The position numbers and the translations under genes were made by a program. The notes beneath the pieces were generated by a model that had not been told where the DNA came from, did not search any database, and saw only the letters and a program-made list of their open reading frames with translations. From Dillenia suffruticosa (lineage: Eukaryota; Streptophyta; Magnoliopsida; Dilleniales; Dilleniaceae), in the NCBI GenBank assembly GCA_033439265.1, contig JAVTVX010000020.1, forward strand, positions 17,254,001-17,318,000: DNA of 64,000 bases, written 5' to 3'. Shown here one piece after another: positions 12,704-25,054 of the stretch; position 1 is the stretch's first letter, and the number at the start of each line of letters is the position of its first letter.

Positions 12704-13500
12704 GTTAAATTAATTTCATATAATACTTTAAAACAATTTATTTTAAGTTATTAATTTTTTTATTGTACATTGGAGTAGGAATAAAATTGGAAAATTATGA
12801 ATTCTTATTTCGAGAGAATCAGTCAATCAAATACCAGATATAATAATGATATCTATTTTAATATACTGAACCAAACAGATGATTTGGAATGATTCTGTCA
12901 TTGCGATTCCAATGTTTATGATTCCAATTCCCAGGACTAAACCAAATGCCCTCTAAAAGAGCAAAAACCAAAATGGGAAAAAAAAATACCGTTGTCTAAA
13001 AATAAATGGACAACTATCTGTAGGGCAGAAAAAGGGGAAAAAGGCTATGTTAAAAAAAAAAAAAAAAAGCAATGGACATTGGAAAACAAAAGGCAGATGG
13101 GGCCAGAAAACAAAATAGCCGGTTAAATTAATTTCATATAATATTTTAAAATAGTTTCTTTTAAGTTATTAATTTTTTTATTGTACATTAGAGTAAAAAT
13201 AAACTTGAAAAATCATGAATTCTCATTTCAAAAGAATCAGTCAACCAAACACCAGATATGTTAATGATATCTATTTTAGTGTAATAAACCAAACAGATAA
13301 ATTAGAATGATTCTATCCAGTGCGATTCCAATATTTATGATTCTGATTCCTGAACCAAATGTCCCCTAAAAGAGCAAGAACCTGAATGGGAAAAAAATAA
13401 AAAACTATTGTCTAAAAATAAATGGACAATCATCCGTGGGGCCAAAAAAACAAAAAGGAAAAAATCTATGTTAAAAAAATGAAAGATGAAAAAAATAAAA
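12704..13500. repeat. About 418-bp tandem duplication containing a MITE-like segment
   Basis: Units start at 12704 and 13122, both with GTTAAATTAATTTCATATAA. They stay similar through CAGATATAATAATGATATC, GCGATTCCAAT, CCCTCTAAAAGAGCAA and TGTCTAAAAATAAATGGACAA. The part containing AACCAAATGCCCTC resembles the edge of common plant MITEs with an AGGGCATTTGGTTT terminus. Sequence differences between the units suggest an old duplication. Confidence 0.7.
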
Positions 13501-14040
13501 AAACCGTTGTCTAAAAATAAAGGGACAATCGTCCGTCGGGCCAAAAAAACAAAAAGGGAAAAATCTATATTAAAAAAATGAAAGACTTAAGTAAAAAAAA
13601 ACTGAGTCAAAAAAAGAGTAAAGATCTGAATAAAAAGAATTGCGATCAAACCATCTGTGGGACAAAAAAAAAACAAAAAGGGAAAAACTTATATTCAAAA
13701 AAGACGAAAGATTTAAGTGAGAAAAAAAAAGAATCAGAGTTAAAAAAAGAGTAAGGATTTGAATTAAAAAAAAAAGGGCTATGATCCAAAAAAGATGAAA
13801 GATTTAAGTGAAAAAAATTAGATCAAAAAGAGAGTAAAAATCTGAATGAAAAAAAAAAAAAACTATGATAAAAAAAGATGAAAAACTTAAGTGAAAAAAA
13901 ACTAGGTAAAAAAAGAGTAAGGGGCTGAATGAAAAAACACTGCGAACTCAAAAAGACGAAGAATTTAATTAAAAAATGGTCGAGCAAAAACATGAATGAA
14001 AAAAAAAAAACAGAAAAACAAATAAAATATATGGTAAACA
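13430..14040. repeat. Purine-biased degenerate tandem repeat
   Basis: At least five loose units carry the phrases GGGCCAAAAAAACAAAAAGG, TATTAAAAAAATGAAAGA, TTAAGTGAAAAAAA and AAAAGAGTAAGGATCTGAAT. The plus strand is strongly enriched in A and G. The reverse-strand open frames here are only poly-Phe/Leu translations of the repeat, not genes. Confidence 0.6.
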
Positions 14041-14985
14041 AATTGTGGGATGACCATCCATGGGCGTCCGAAATCTTCTGAATGGTAGCGGTGAACAGTA
14101 GCACATCTCGGCGCTTTATATATATATGGGAACATGTGTTAGCCATTTTGGCCCAATACCCAACACCCCAAGTTCATGATAATATTATAACGAACAACTA
14201 ACCCATCTTCCTCACATTAGAGTCGGCTTTTCCTAAAAACATGAAAATTGTAAAGTTTGAAACAATCTTTCCTCCGCCACTTGAACTAGGCAATTCTCTA
14301 GTTTAAGAGATAAATTTCTAAAATTAACCATTCAAACAGAATTTTCTGGATTTCCTTTCTGTGACCCAAATTCAACAACATTTTTCTCTCATCTATGATC
14401 AAAATCTCAGAAAGTGCTGAACTAAAGATGATAGTGTTGTCTTCAAGCTTTCCAACAACATAACAATCATTGAAATCCAACAACTGTAGCTCAAGTTATG
14501 AATTTTTAAAATAGAACAATTGGCCACAGTGTTATGAATTTCCAACATTCTTGATTTTGTTCTTTCGATGTACATTCTTACTCATTTTGATAGAATTTCA
14601 GTCAATTTTAGACCTAAAAGCATAATTAACCAATTTGAACAGAAAATAACCAATTTGAATAGAAAATATATCTAATTATACTAAAAACACTTAATAGGCT
14701 TATGAAATTAGCCACAAAATACATGCATAAGATGGATTTATCACTAATACAAAAGGAATGATGAGTATTTCCTTTGTTTGTTAAGTTGACTCAACACTCT
14801 TTTTGGCATGTCCGGTGGGACACTCCCCCTTGATTTTGCAGATTCTCGTAAAAGTTCATGTTTTTGTGATCAAGAGCTCTCGTACCAATGGAGGGAAATA
14901 AGAAAAATCAAACATGGAACTCGAATCACCATCCAATGACTTTGAATCAGCAAATTTCACCAAACACTTCTCAGCCTACCAACTT
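14041..14985. other. Intergenic, with a decayed LTR-element junction at the right end
   Basis: A TATA-like run (TTTATATATATATGGG, 14115-14130) follows the purine tract. No gene follows it. Near 14876-14895, GAGCTCTCGTACCAATGGAG looks like a mutated minus-strand primer-binding site (normally GCTCTGATACCA) followed by an LTR end. That suggests a relic element into which the Copia element at 14986 inserted. Confidence 0.3.
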
Positions 14986-15459
14986 TGTTAGATTTAATTA
15001 TCACAACATGTGCATGCGGAAACAAAATTAAGTAGTTCTAAATTTTCAGAAAAATACCTCAACGTGTAGGTCTTCAAAAATTCAACTGAATCGCAAAATC
15101 TTTTGTACGAATCACTCAATCGGGATAATGATTATGAGATTGAACCACCACCGTAATCTCACGACACCTCAATCTTTAAGTCCGATGATAAAAGTGACAC
15201 AAAAAATTCCTTATTCAGAATTTTTCCAAACCTTCAATGGATCTCTTTCTCTAAAGGATCATATGTGCTTGCTCTAAAAAATGTTCTTCCTCCTTGTCTG
15301 CAATTCACTCAATTGAAGAATGAGAACCCTTCACGTGGGGCACATTCCAAACTTAATTAGGGAGTCATTATGGGAAATAAATAGGGTTGGTTAATGGGAT
15401 AATGGGAGTTACTCATTTTTCCAAAATTACTGAAATACCCTCATGGACATTTACCAACA
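14986..15459 (-). repeat. 3' LTR of the 5.2-kb Copia element
   Basis: On the minus strand it runs from TGTTGGTAAATG at 15459 to AATCTAACA at 14986. It matches 19737-20209 over its whole length, with scattered substitutions. A purine-rich tract (AATGAGAGA on the minus strand, 15468-15460) lies immediately inside it and is the polypurine tract. Confidence 0.88.
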
Positions 15460-16589
15460 TCTCTCATTTGCACACGAGAGCATTTTTCATCTATCATGAG
15501 ATCACAACTCATATGATCTATCATATCATCCTGTTAAACTTTTATATAGGATTGGGTATCGTGTGACCAACGAGTATACTTGTAAATATAAACTTTCGAT
15601 ACACATATTAGGATGACCGAGAAGCCATCGTTAGTACAAAAAAAAATTCGTTGTACCTCAAATTCAAAGTATTTACATCTATCGAGTCACTTTTCTCATC
15701 GAAAATGATTCTCAATCAATTACTCGACTATATATTCACTATTACGTTTGAATCCCAACATAAATTAATATAACAGGTCGATCTGTGAATACAACACAAT
15801 GATATAATGTCTATTGGTTTTTCTTTTCTCAAACTCGAATCCATCAATCTCAATTCAGCTGTTTTCCTAAACCTACCCCTTAAATCTCAATTTATCTTAT
15901 TGGCTATAGGTAAACAGATTAAAGTAGCAAATACTAAACCAAAACTTCTAGAAACAGCCGAAAATAATAAGGGCACAAGAAATCCCACCCAATAGATTTC
16001 AGATCTCACACAGTGGGAACGGAGATTACGATCACACTATTGTCTTAAATAATAGCTCTCACTATTCCATAGTCGTTTTATCGCACGTGGTATGAAACAC
16101 GTGCCACAGTATTATTCTCCCATCTCTCAAAAGGGTATGTATCAAATTTTTCTAATACTGTACAGTTATGAAACTCAGTCTACACATAAAATTTTACCTA
16201 GAGATCTCAGAGAGAGTATCTCAGAGACAATATTATTAGTCGCAGGTGATATTTGAAATCTCAAATTTGGCTACTTACAAGTAATATGGATATGAATATA
16301 TCCATGCGGTTCATATCGTATATGACCTCATATTGAATACATATCAGGGTAACTTATATTCTAGTAAAGCCACTACCAAACCTCTTACAATTAGAAACCG
16401 TCTAATCTCTGCTCACTCAGAGATAGAGGTGGTCACTCATGTGTGTGAGTCGACCACGCCTGCCTAACATATCTTTTATCAAACACATCACAAAATATAT
16501 GACAATAAATAAGTACAAGAAACAAACTTGTGACCTAATAATACACACATATCATATATTTCAACAAGCATCAATATCAGTACTTAGTG

Positions 16590-19110
16590 AGAAATATCTA
16601 AATACTCTAAACCCAACAATTTCATATGTCTCACAAAGAAATCTCTCACAATGGATTTGGTAAAGGGATCAGCTATGATGTTGTGTATAAAAGTGTACTT
16701 AATCGTCATTAAATCGTTCTCAATGATATCTCTCAAAAAATGGTATCTGGTATCAATATGTTTAGTCTTCCTATGATACTTAGGATCTTGGTTGTTGGCA
16801 ATGGTGGGCTGATTATCATAATAAATTATCACTGGCCTTCCATTATTTACTACAACTCCTAAACCATCCAGAAATTTCTGGAGCCAAACACTCTCTTAAA
16901 CTACCGCTGAGCATATTATAAGCCCAGTCTCTATCATATATAGAGATACATAGATTTTGCTTTTGCTTCTCCAAGATATGACACCATTATGAAGCAAGAT
17001 TACAAAAACTGATATTATTTGCATTCATCCAGATTGTCATCCCAGTCGATATCTAAATACCCAATGAGACGCAAATCACTTCCTCCATAATACAAGGAGA
17101 GGTTCGCAATTCTTTTGAAATATCTCAGAATCCTTTTTACTACTCTCCAGTAATCCCTTCCAGAATTCGACTGATACCTACTCATGATCCCTACTCACCA
17201 GAGCGATTGCAAAATAAACATCTGGTCGTGTACGCCTCATCGCATACATTAGACTATATATTATACTAATATAAGAGATTCTACTTATCTCACTTATTTC
17301 ATCCTAATTTATAGGACACATATCAAGGCTCAAGTTTTCACCTTTAGCTATAAGAGTGTCTTTTGGATTGCAATCGCTCATATCGAAATATTCAAAAATT
17401 TTCCTGATATAGAACTTTTGTTAAAGAGTCAACATCATTCTGAAGCGATCCCTCCAAATCCTAACTTCAAGAATAAGTTAAGCCTCACCCATGTCTTTCA
17501 TACCAAAACTCGACAATAACCATATTTCAATGGTTATTAGATACTTTTTGTTATTCCCGACCAATAGGATGCCACTCACATATAAGAGCATAATCATAAA
17601 ATAGTCATCGGTACGTGTAAGATAGACACAATGATCCTCCTCGATCATTATAAAACCATAAAATATCATCTTCTCGTAAAATCTGAGGTACCACTGCCTA
17701 AATGACTAGTTTAGGTCGTATATCGATTTTCAAAGTTGACAAACCTTATCCTCGTTACATAATAAAATGAACCCACAGGATTGCTCCATGTAGATCTCCT
17801 CATCTAAACTTCCATTATGGAAGGCAATCTCTATGTCTACGTAGTGTAACTCCAGATCCATGTTCATGATAATCGCTAAAAATAAACGGATTGAGATAAA
17901 TTAGACTACAACTTCTCGGTAGTCAACGCCCTTAGTCTAAATGTAACCCTTGGTTATCAACGGGCTTTATACCTCTCCACCCATCTATCGGTCTTTCTCT
18001 TGACAATGAGAATCTACTCGTTCTCAATGGTCCTTCTACCCTCAGGCAAATCAACTAGATCTTAGACCCCGTTGATTATTATCGACTCTTTCTCTTCATC
18101 TACAGCCTCCAATAAAGGGTCCTTCGCAGAACCCTCGAAAGCCTCTTGATCGTTAAAGATTCCTCATCATTCTCAAGGGTCACAATGAGGGTCTCACCCT
18201 CAAATCAGGAAACGACATTTAAGTATGCGTCCTCAATACTCCTACGAGAAGAGAGAATCTTTTCACCTCTCGATAGATCGCTCCCACTAAGACCAAGATC
18301 CATAATAGATTCTTGTGTCCCACCGCTAGGCTCGCCTAAGCCACTAAGCTTATTCATCTCATAGAAGGTAAAATTCTGATCGATTTCATCTCTCTTAGAG
18401 AAATCATTATCAAAAAATGTGACATCACGAAACATAATCTCATTGACAGTGTCGTTCGTATGCTCACCTAAGAACATATTCCTCATGGAGTGTTCGATAC
18501 ATTTCTTTTCTCATGGCCTAATTTGAAGTATGAATGCGAGAAAATGTGAATATACGCGATACAACCTCATAATCTCAAGTGGCTAAGGTTAGACTGCCTT
18601 CCTGTCCAAAGATCATATAGGGTACTGACTATAGACTTCAATGAGACACGACTAAGAACATATACTACAGTCAATAAAACATTTCCCCAATAGGAAATGG
18701 ATACATTGATCTGCGCCATCATAGATCTCAACATTTCCAACAAATTCCTATTTCTTATCTCGGCTATTTCATTTTACTGAAAAGTAGTAGGAATAGTCAA
18801 CTGTCTCATAGTACCCTTCTCAAAATAGAGCTCTCAAATGTAGCTGATTATCAACCTCGCTAATAAATCTTCTAATGCATTCACATGACTTAAACTTATG
18901 CAAGATAAGATGACATAACCGAAACACGTTTAATCGTTTTTGAACTAAATAAAGTACACATCTCCATTTTCAAGCTCTTATGCTCAGAGGACCACAAATA
19001 TCAGAGTAGACCAATTGCAATAGAGTCCCAGCTCCCATTTTGATGCGGTCCTTACGTGCTAGCTTCCAAGAGCTAGACGCTCTTCCTTCACGTGTATGCA
19101 TCACACGCCA
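16590..19110 (-). pseudogene. Copia pol relic (integrase part, RT, RNase H)
   Basis: Minus-strand pieces in order: an integrase stretch with YSDICGPLSIRA near 19000; a Copia linker region near 18200-18490; a reverse-transcriptase piece at 17669-17478 with MIEEDHCVYL, LLYVSGILL (the position of the YVDD active site, here mutated) and FGMKDMGEA; and the RNase H end at 16832-16584 with YYDNQPTIANN and HRKTKHIDTRYHFLRD. Many stops and frameshifts separate them. The catalytic aspartates of the polymerase box are lost, so it is inactive. Confidence 0.8.
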
Positions 19111-19723
19111 TGCCTTGTGCGCCTCACGCGCCTTTTCGCTCCTGAGCCGCATGCGCCCACAGGTCTGGGGCTGTTCTTCTCTGCCCGACGGGTTCTGTAA
19201 CGGGTGCCCTCAACCCGAATACTGGAAAACACCATTCCGTTTGGATTTTCAAGTGATTTTCACTAGAAAATTGCTATGAAACATTATCCAACCATCTTTG
19301 ACTCGATTTTAGTTGGATTTAGGCTCTAATCTCAGCAAATCAAATATTCAAAGTTTTGGCCCTTCACGGCCATTTTTGAACCTCAATTTCCAGCAATTGA
19401 AACTCATAATTAAATGCATCAAAATGTAGATCCAAGCATGAAAAACATGTTTAAACCATTATCACAAATCAATTTGCCCTCTAAAGCAATAGATCTAAGG
19501 TTTTAAAATCTATATAGTTGAAAAATTCAACTGGACTTTTCATGGGCTTAACATGCTCAAAAAATTCAACAAAAATCATTTTTATGATCCTTGGGCCATG
19601 AGTATTCACGTGGTATTCTCGGATTTACGAAAGTTATCTGTGATCCAGACCATAAAATATTTATACCCTACTCATTTTATGCCAAAAAAATTATGAAAAA
19701 TTTTTTTATTAAATCTAACGAAT

Positions 19724-19735
19724 GCTTTGATACCA
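19724..19735 (-). other. Primer-binding site of the 5.2-kb Copia element
   Basis: The minus strand reads TGGTATCAAAGC one base inside the 5' LTR. This is a common variant of the initiator tRNA-Met complement in plant Copia elements. Confidence 0.8.
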
Positions 19736-19736
19736 A

Positions 19737-20209
19737 TGTTAGATTTAATTTTCACAACATGCACATGTGGAAGCAAAATTAAATAGTTCAAAATTTTGGG
19801 GAAAATATCTCAACGTGTAGGTTTTTAAAAATTTAACCGAGTTACGAAATCTCTCATATGAATCGATCGGTCGGGATGATGATCACGAAATCGAACCACC
19901 ACGTAATCCCATGATACCTCAATCCTTAAGTCTGGTGACGAAAGTGACACAGAAAATTCCCTACTCGGATTTTCCTAAACCCTCAATGGATCTCTCTCTC
20001 TAAGGGATCATATGTGCTTGCACTCAAAAATGTTCTTCCTCCTTGTCTACAATTCACTCAATTGAAGAATGAGAGCCCTTCACATAAGGCACATTCCAAA
20101 CTTAATTAGGGAGTCATTATGGGAAATAAATGGGGCTGGTTAATGGGATTATGGAAATTACCCATTATCCCAAAATTACTTAAATGCCCCTTGTGGGCAT
20201 TTACCAACA
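19737..20209 (-). repeat. 5' LTR of the 5.2-kb Copia element
   Basis: It runs TGTTGGTAAATGCCC to AATCTAACA on the minus strand, 473 bp, adjacent to the primer-binding site. It is the partner of 14986-15459. Confidence 0.88.
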
Positions 20210-20988
20210 ATCTTCAAGCAGGAGTGCTCTAGGAAAAGATCCAAACTCGACTTTGTCTGGTGGAGTCGGCATGGTAGAGTATCAGCAAAATTGCTATTCA
20301 AAGATACCACCACCCAATGGTGATCATGGCTTCATCAATCTGAGAGAAAATCATAGTAGAGATAGGTAATTAATCGAAATGGTGTGGCTCATGATTCAAG
20401 ACGAAATTGCAAATGCAAGGGAGCACCCAACGTCGAACATACTTAGTTTCATAAAACACAGCACGCCGTTCAACACCCTTTGTCTCATAAGCCAAATTTA
20501 GGAATTTTAATGTGAACAGGAAGTCGGCCAACATTTTAGGTATTAAGCACACCCGATATACCGTCTGAAAACACTTTGAATGGTTATACTCTATTTTGTA
20601 CGTAGGGAAACTCGGTGTCAAATTTCTATAATGGCATGGAACCAATCAAGTCGACGCTTCCTATTGCCTCAACAACATATATTACATCAAATATCCAACC
20701 AAACTATATACCAACAAGGCCGACATACTTTCCAAATACCAGCTTTCACATGCAAATCGTAGCATAAATGATCCCTACATCTTACCAACTCAAACGCAAC
20801 CAGTGCTGGCACATGTCCTCCAAACTACCACACCAAAGAGTTTGGCACAAACACCAAATGCGCCACCAAGGTACATTGTCCCGCGAGCACCTCAACTGTG
20901 ATGTTGATTCCTCAACCAACAATATAGCTATTCATTGACCCTAAATTGATTGCTAACAATGTTAGGAGGCACTTTCGCATAGAACCCA
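20210..20988 (+). pseudogene. Older Ty3/gypsy (Tat-like) gag relic
   Basis: This stretch lies between two inserted elements. Just before the gypsy LTR at 20989 the plus strand reads LIANNVRRHFRIEP in one frame, which looks like gag coding sequence. Earlier parts are proline- and glutamine-rich with stops. With 29038-30393 it forms the host element of the gypsy insertion. The lineage comes mainly from the right-hand piece, which has clear Tat-type protease flanking sequence. Inference. Confidence 0.5.
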
Positions 20989-23223
20989 TGTAACACCGGA
21001 TAAATCAAGATTGTGATGTTGACTCTAAATGGACTATTTGAAAATTTTTATATTTTGTGAAAATATGAGAGAATAGTTGATTTAGATAAAAATATGATTT
21101 TTGCCCATTTGATTGTCCATTTAGACACTTGGTCGGTAGAGTTTCAATTTTTAAGTTCTCGATTACTAGAGTCCTCGTTTACCAAAGTGCTTATTGAATT
21201 GAATTGCTCGGTAATTCATCTCTGTCGGTACTCTACTAATATGGAAATTACTACCTCTTGGTACAGGTTACCATTTGCTGTTTTGCAAATGGGAATCCAA
21301 TCGGTAAACTCCCCTTACCTTCTCGGTATATATTGTGAAGTCGTGGTCTGACAGTATATGGTGAAATTTGTAGGTTGTCAGTACCCTTGTATTCACCTTC
21401 TCAGCTTCCTAGGAAAACTTCTTGGTACTTACCTTAAGCGAACACCTCTCTCGGTACATTTTTCACACCTGCACTTCTTGATACCATCTTTATAATGTTT
21501 ACTTACCTATCGGTACTTAGTATAAAATCCTTGTACTTGTCGAAACTTACTAAATTTCAATACGCCTCGGTAATCTCCCACAAATTTTCACATGCCGTTG
21601 CTTGCACTTGTAGAGATCCTTACACTTTCAATCATCTCTCGCTGATTGCATTTAAAGAGACTTGAACCCATTCCCAATGTCTGTCCAAAAAATAAAATCT
21701 TGTTACCGCCATGCCATTTAATCTCTTTGATGATACATTACACAATTTATATTATAATCCATATTTTTTAATATTCCAAAATTTTAATTATTCGAGTTTT
21801 TTTTTTATAAATTTGTAATCTTCATTTCAACATTTCCTGTCCATCACCGAATGCATTCTCTCATCAAAACAAAGGTTCAAGTGTTTAAATCTCTTGGGTT
21901 GTCCTTCCCAATAAACTAAAAGGGCATATCGGATACATGTAAATGGAAGTGGATGAGGGTCATTAGATAAATATTGAAAATGAGTTTGAGAATAGGAGGA
22001 GAAATGAGATTTCAGAGTTCACAAAACCCAAATTTCATCTCTCTCTTTAGACAATTCTCCTCTTCTCGCTTAAAGCCAATCAATCAACTACCAAGATTCA
22101 AGATCAAAGACTTTAGCTACTCACCAAACTCCCCAAAGTTAGAATATAGTCTTGACTTAGAAAGAGTTTAAGGATTTGGAGTCGTCACAAAAAGGAAGAA
22201 TCAAAGGTTTGGTGAAACCCAAACTGGACGAATCTTTTTTAAGATGAAATCAAGGTGTTATGATCTTTCTAACCCAAATTTTAATTTTTTTTAGTTACCT
22301 GTTTACTTGGATTTGGAAAATATTAAATCACAGTTAGTGATAGAGAAATTAGGTTTTGAATAATAGGGTTTTCTTTGGGTTAATTTGAAAATTATATTAA
22401 TGATTTTGGTTATTTGATAATTTCCTTTAGGAGCTGGACAATCAGTTCGTGGCAAAACTTTTGCTATTGAGGAATTTGGAAATGGCCACCCACCCCAATA
22501 CTATGAGTGAACGGACCATTGTGCTTTTTAAGGAGAAAAATTGTTTTCTAAATTCTTTTGTGAATGATTTTTTCAAATATTTGTGATAGTGGGATATTCC
22601 CAAAATGGGAGTTTAAAACATTTATGCATCCAATTTACTTGTGAATGAATTTGTATCATATGTTATTGGAAATTGTATTCATGATAGTGGAATAGTGGGT
22701 CACAACCATGTCCTTGTATTAAGTGTTCCAAATTGTATTCCCAAATTTTTGGATGCATCGAATTTACTGTCACAACTATGTTCTTGTGCTCCACTTACTA
22801 AGTATTTTATACTCATCCCATATTTTTGTTCTTTTTCAGAGGAAGTGTAGACATAAAAGTAGCCCCACTGATGGTTAGATTCAGCCAAGGAGAAAGTTAT
22901 CAGAACCAACTATTGGTATTGGTTCTTCTTAGTTATGGATCTTTGAGGCATGTAGAGAATCCATCAGAAGGTATTTTGGAAGTTAAAACTTATATTCTGC
23001 AAATCATATTTTAAATTTCTTCATATAACACATTTCACATATATTTTACTAAATTGAAACTTATATTTTGAAATGTTAAATATTTGGTGTGGAGGATTAC
23101 TTAAAATTGAAAAATATATTTTCATAGCCTTATGGGATCTTGAGGTGCATGCTAGTGACTATATGTACTTCTAAATCATGTGAGGATTGTCACGTACCTA
23201 GACCTATAGATCGAGATGTGACA
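20989..23223 (+). repeat. 5' LTR of the gypsy element
   Basis: It starts TGTAACACCGG and ends CGAGATGTGACA, 2235 bp. It matches 26534-29037 over most of its length but lacks about 400 bp present at 28275-28765 in the other LTR. A CGGTA pentamer recurs at least eight times between 21130 and 21570. Confidence 0.88.
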
Positions 23224-23228
23224 ATTCT

Positions 23229-23246
23229 ATTGGTATTAAAGTAAAC
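23229..23246 (+). other. Primer-binding site of the gypsy element
   Basis: TTGGTATTAAAG lies six bases inside the 5' LTR end. It is a degraded form of the initiator tRNA-Met complement TTGGTATCAGAGC. Confidence 0.6.
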
Positions 23247-23463
23247 GTTTTAGTGTTTTTAAAATGTTTCCAAATATTTTTAAAAGTTTACAAATACCTT
23301 TAAATGTTTTCAAATGTTTTTAAAGGTTTTTGTGTTTCCAAGTGTTTTGGGAAGATTCAAAAGCCACTTATGGATCCTAGGAAGTTGACACGCATCTAGC
23401 TATAGGTGCCTAGCATCATCTCAGTATAATGAGCAAAAGATAGTTTTTCTTTTGTAAACCATC

Positions 23464-24805
23464 ATGCCTCCCCGTAGAAGAATGAGAAATATAAATGATA
23501 TTCCTTTTCAAGAGCACGACCATGAATCAGCCTCGTATGCTCTACCTCCTCCGGCACCCACTCACCCAATTCCTCCAACCAAAATTTCTCTACCACCACT
23601 TAATGCTCTTCGGCAATGGGGTGCATCTTCAAGCACCACCTCAAGTCCAAGTTCCTCCTTCACCTTCTAATCCATTTGTTCCACCGGTCCATCATATGGT
23701 GTGGGTGGCACCTCCTACTTTGGTAGCTACGCTGTCTACTCAACCATCTATTGAATTATCCAAGTTGTTGTAAGAACCAAGACAACTTGGATGTGTGACC
23801 TTCTCTGGGTCCAACGACCTTACGGTAGCCAAGAAATGGATCAAGAGGGTCCAAGAAGCAATAACGGACATAAGAATTGATAATGCGATGAAGTCGATGG
23901 TGACTGTGAGATTGTTGGATAAGGATGCTAATACTTGGTAGGATGGTGTAAAGAAGAGATCCATTGCACCCCTTACCTGGAATGAATTTCTTAAGGAATT
24001 CGATGAGAAGTTCTACGCACGGTTTGATCGAGATTTAAAAAGAAGAGAATTTCTCTACCTCCGTCAAAGAAATAGGTCGATGGCAGAATATGAAGCGAAG
24101 TTTAGGTTCCAGAGATAGTAGCCTCCGAGGAGTATAGGCATTTCAAACTTGAGAATGGCTTGAACCTGAACATCCGAGAGAGGATGTCAATTACAGAAGT
24201 CACATCTACCAAAATGTTCTGCAGTTGGCCTTGAGGGCCAAGCAAATGATGCAAGAGAGAGGCAAGATTAGGGAATACCATGGGAAGAAGAAAGGGTCCG
24301 AGTTCACTTTGGGCCAAAGTTTCAAGAAGAGCAAGAACACGGGCTCATATAGTGGTTGTTCCATCATAGGGTCAATTAGCACTACCCAAGGCCAATCTTC
24401 TTCAAGCAGAATGCTTCTAGCAATAGTATTGGATCAGGAGTAAGTTCGGGAGGAAGCAAAGGCGATCCTTGCACAAATTGCAAAGGATACCATACGAGTC
24501 CGTGTAGGGGACCTAAAAGATGCTATCATTGTGGGAAAGAGGGCTACTTTCAACACATTTATCCCGAGTTAAATATGGAAGAGCAATATAACCAACTAGT
24601 TCGGGGTCCTTCCGGTGGCCCCAAAGGTGGTCTAGCCACTACTTCAGCACCTCCCATTAGTGCCACTCCAAGAACGGGGATGGGAAGCAACACTGTGGCT
24701 ATCAATCTCCAATGTCCTCAACCTCGAGCCCAAACTAAGATTTATGCAATGACTAATGAAGAGGTTCAAAACAATAATAACATTGTCACAGGTAAATTTG
24801 CTTAA
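23464..24805 (+). pseudogene. Gypsy gag relic with zinc knuckles
   Basis: The frame starts MPPRRRMRNIND, a typical basic start for plant gypsy gag. After a stop near 23771 the capsid region continues (KKWIKRVQEA, PLTWNEFLKEFDEKF, REFLYLRQRNRSM) with further stops. Near 24475-24567 two zinc-knuckle-like motifs appear: CTNCKGYHTSPC, then CYHCGKEGYFQHIY, whose last cysteine is replaced by tyrosine. An intact protein would form the particle and bind RNA. This one is broken. Confidence 0.8.
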
Positions 24806-25054
24806 CTATAAATTATTAATTTAAATGGGCATGTCATTGGTGTTGTATGACATTAAAAGTGTTGCTTGGTGATGAATATGTGAGTTTTGTTGAGTGTGTT
24901 GCATGATATTGAGGTATTGATGATTATTCTAGGAGAATACTTTGAATGATTGATATTTATATATAAATTCATGCAATGTTATAGGAGTTGCATATCAAAT
25001 GTGCATTATAAGTTTTGACTGATGATCACTTGATGGCTTATATTAATAGCTTTA

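Larger units (their letters stand above)
14986..20209 (-). mobile_element. Ty1/copia element, 5.2 kb, internally deleted
   Basis: Two 473-474-bp direct repeats bound the element, which reads on the minus strand. The flanks AACTT (14981-14985) and ATCTT (20210-20214) are a 5-bp target-site duplication with one mismatch. The internal region keeps pieces of integrase, reverse transcriptase and RNase H, all broken. Gag, protease and the front of integrase are missing: the leader joins directly to mid-integrase near 19100. It is a non-autonomous deletion derivative. Confidence 0.88.
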
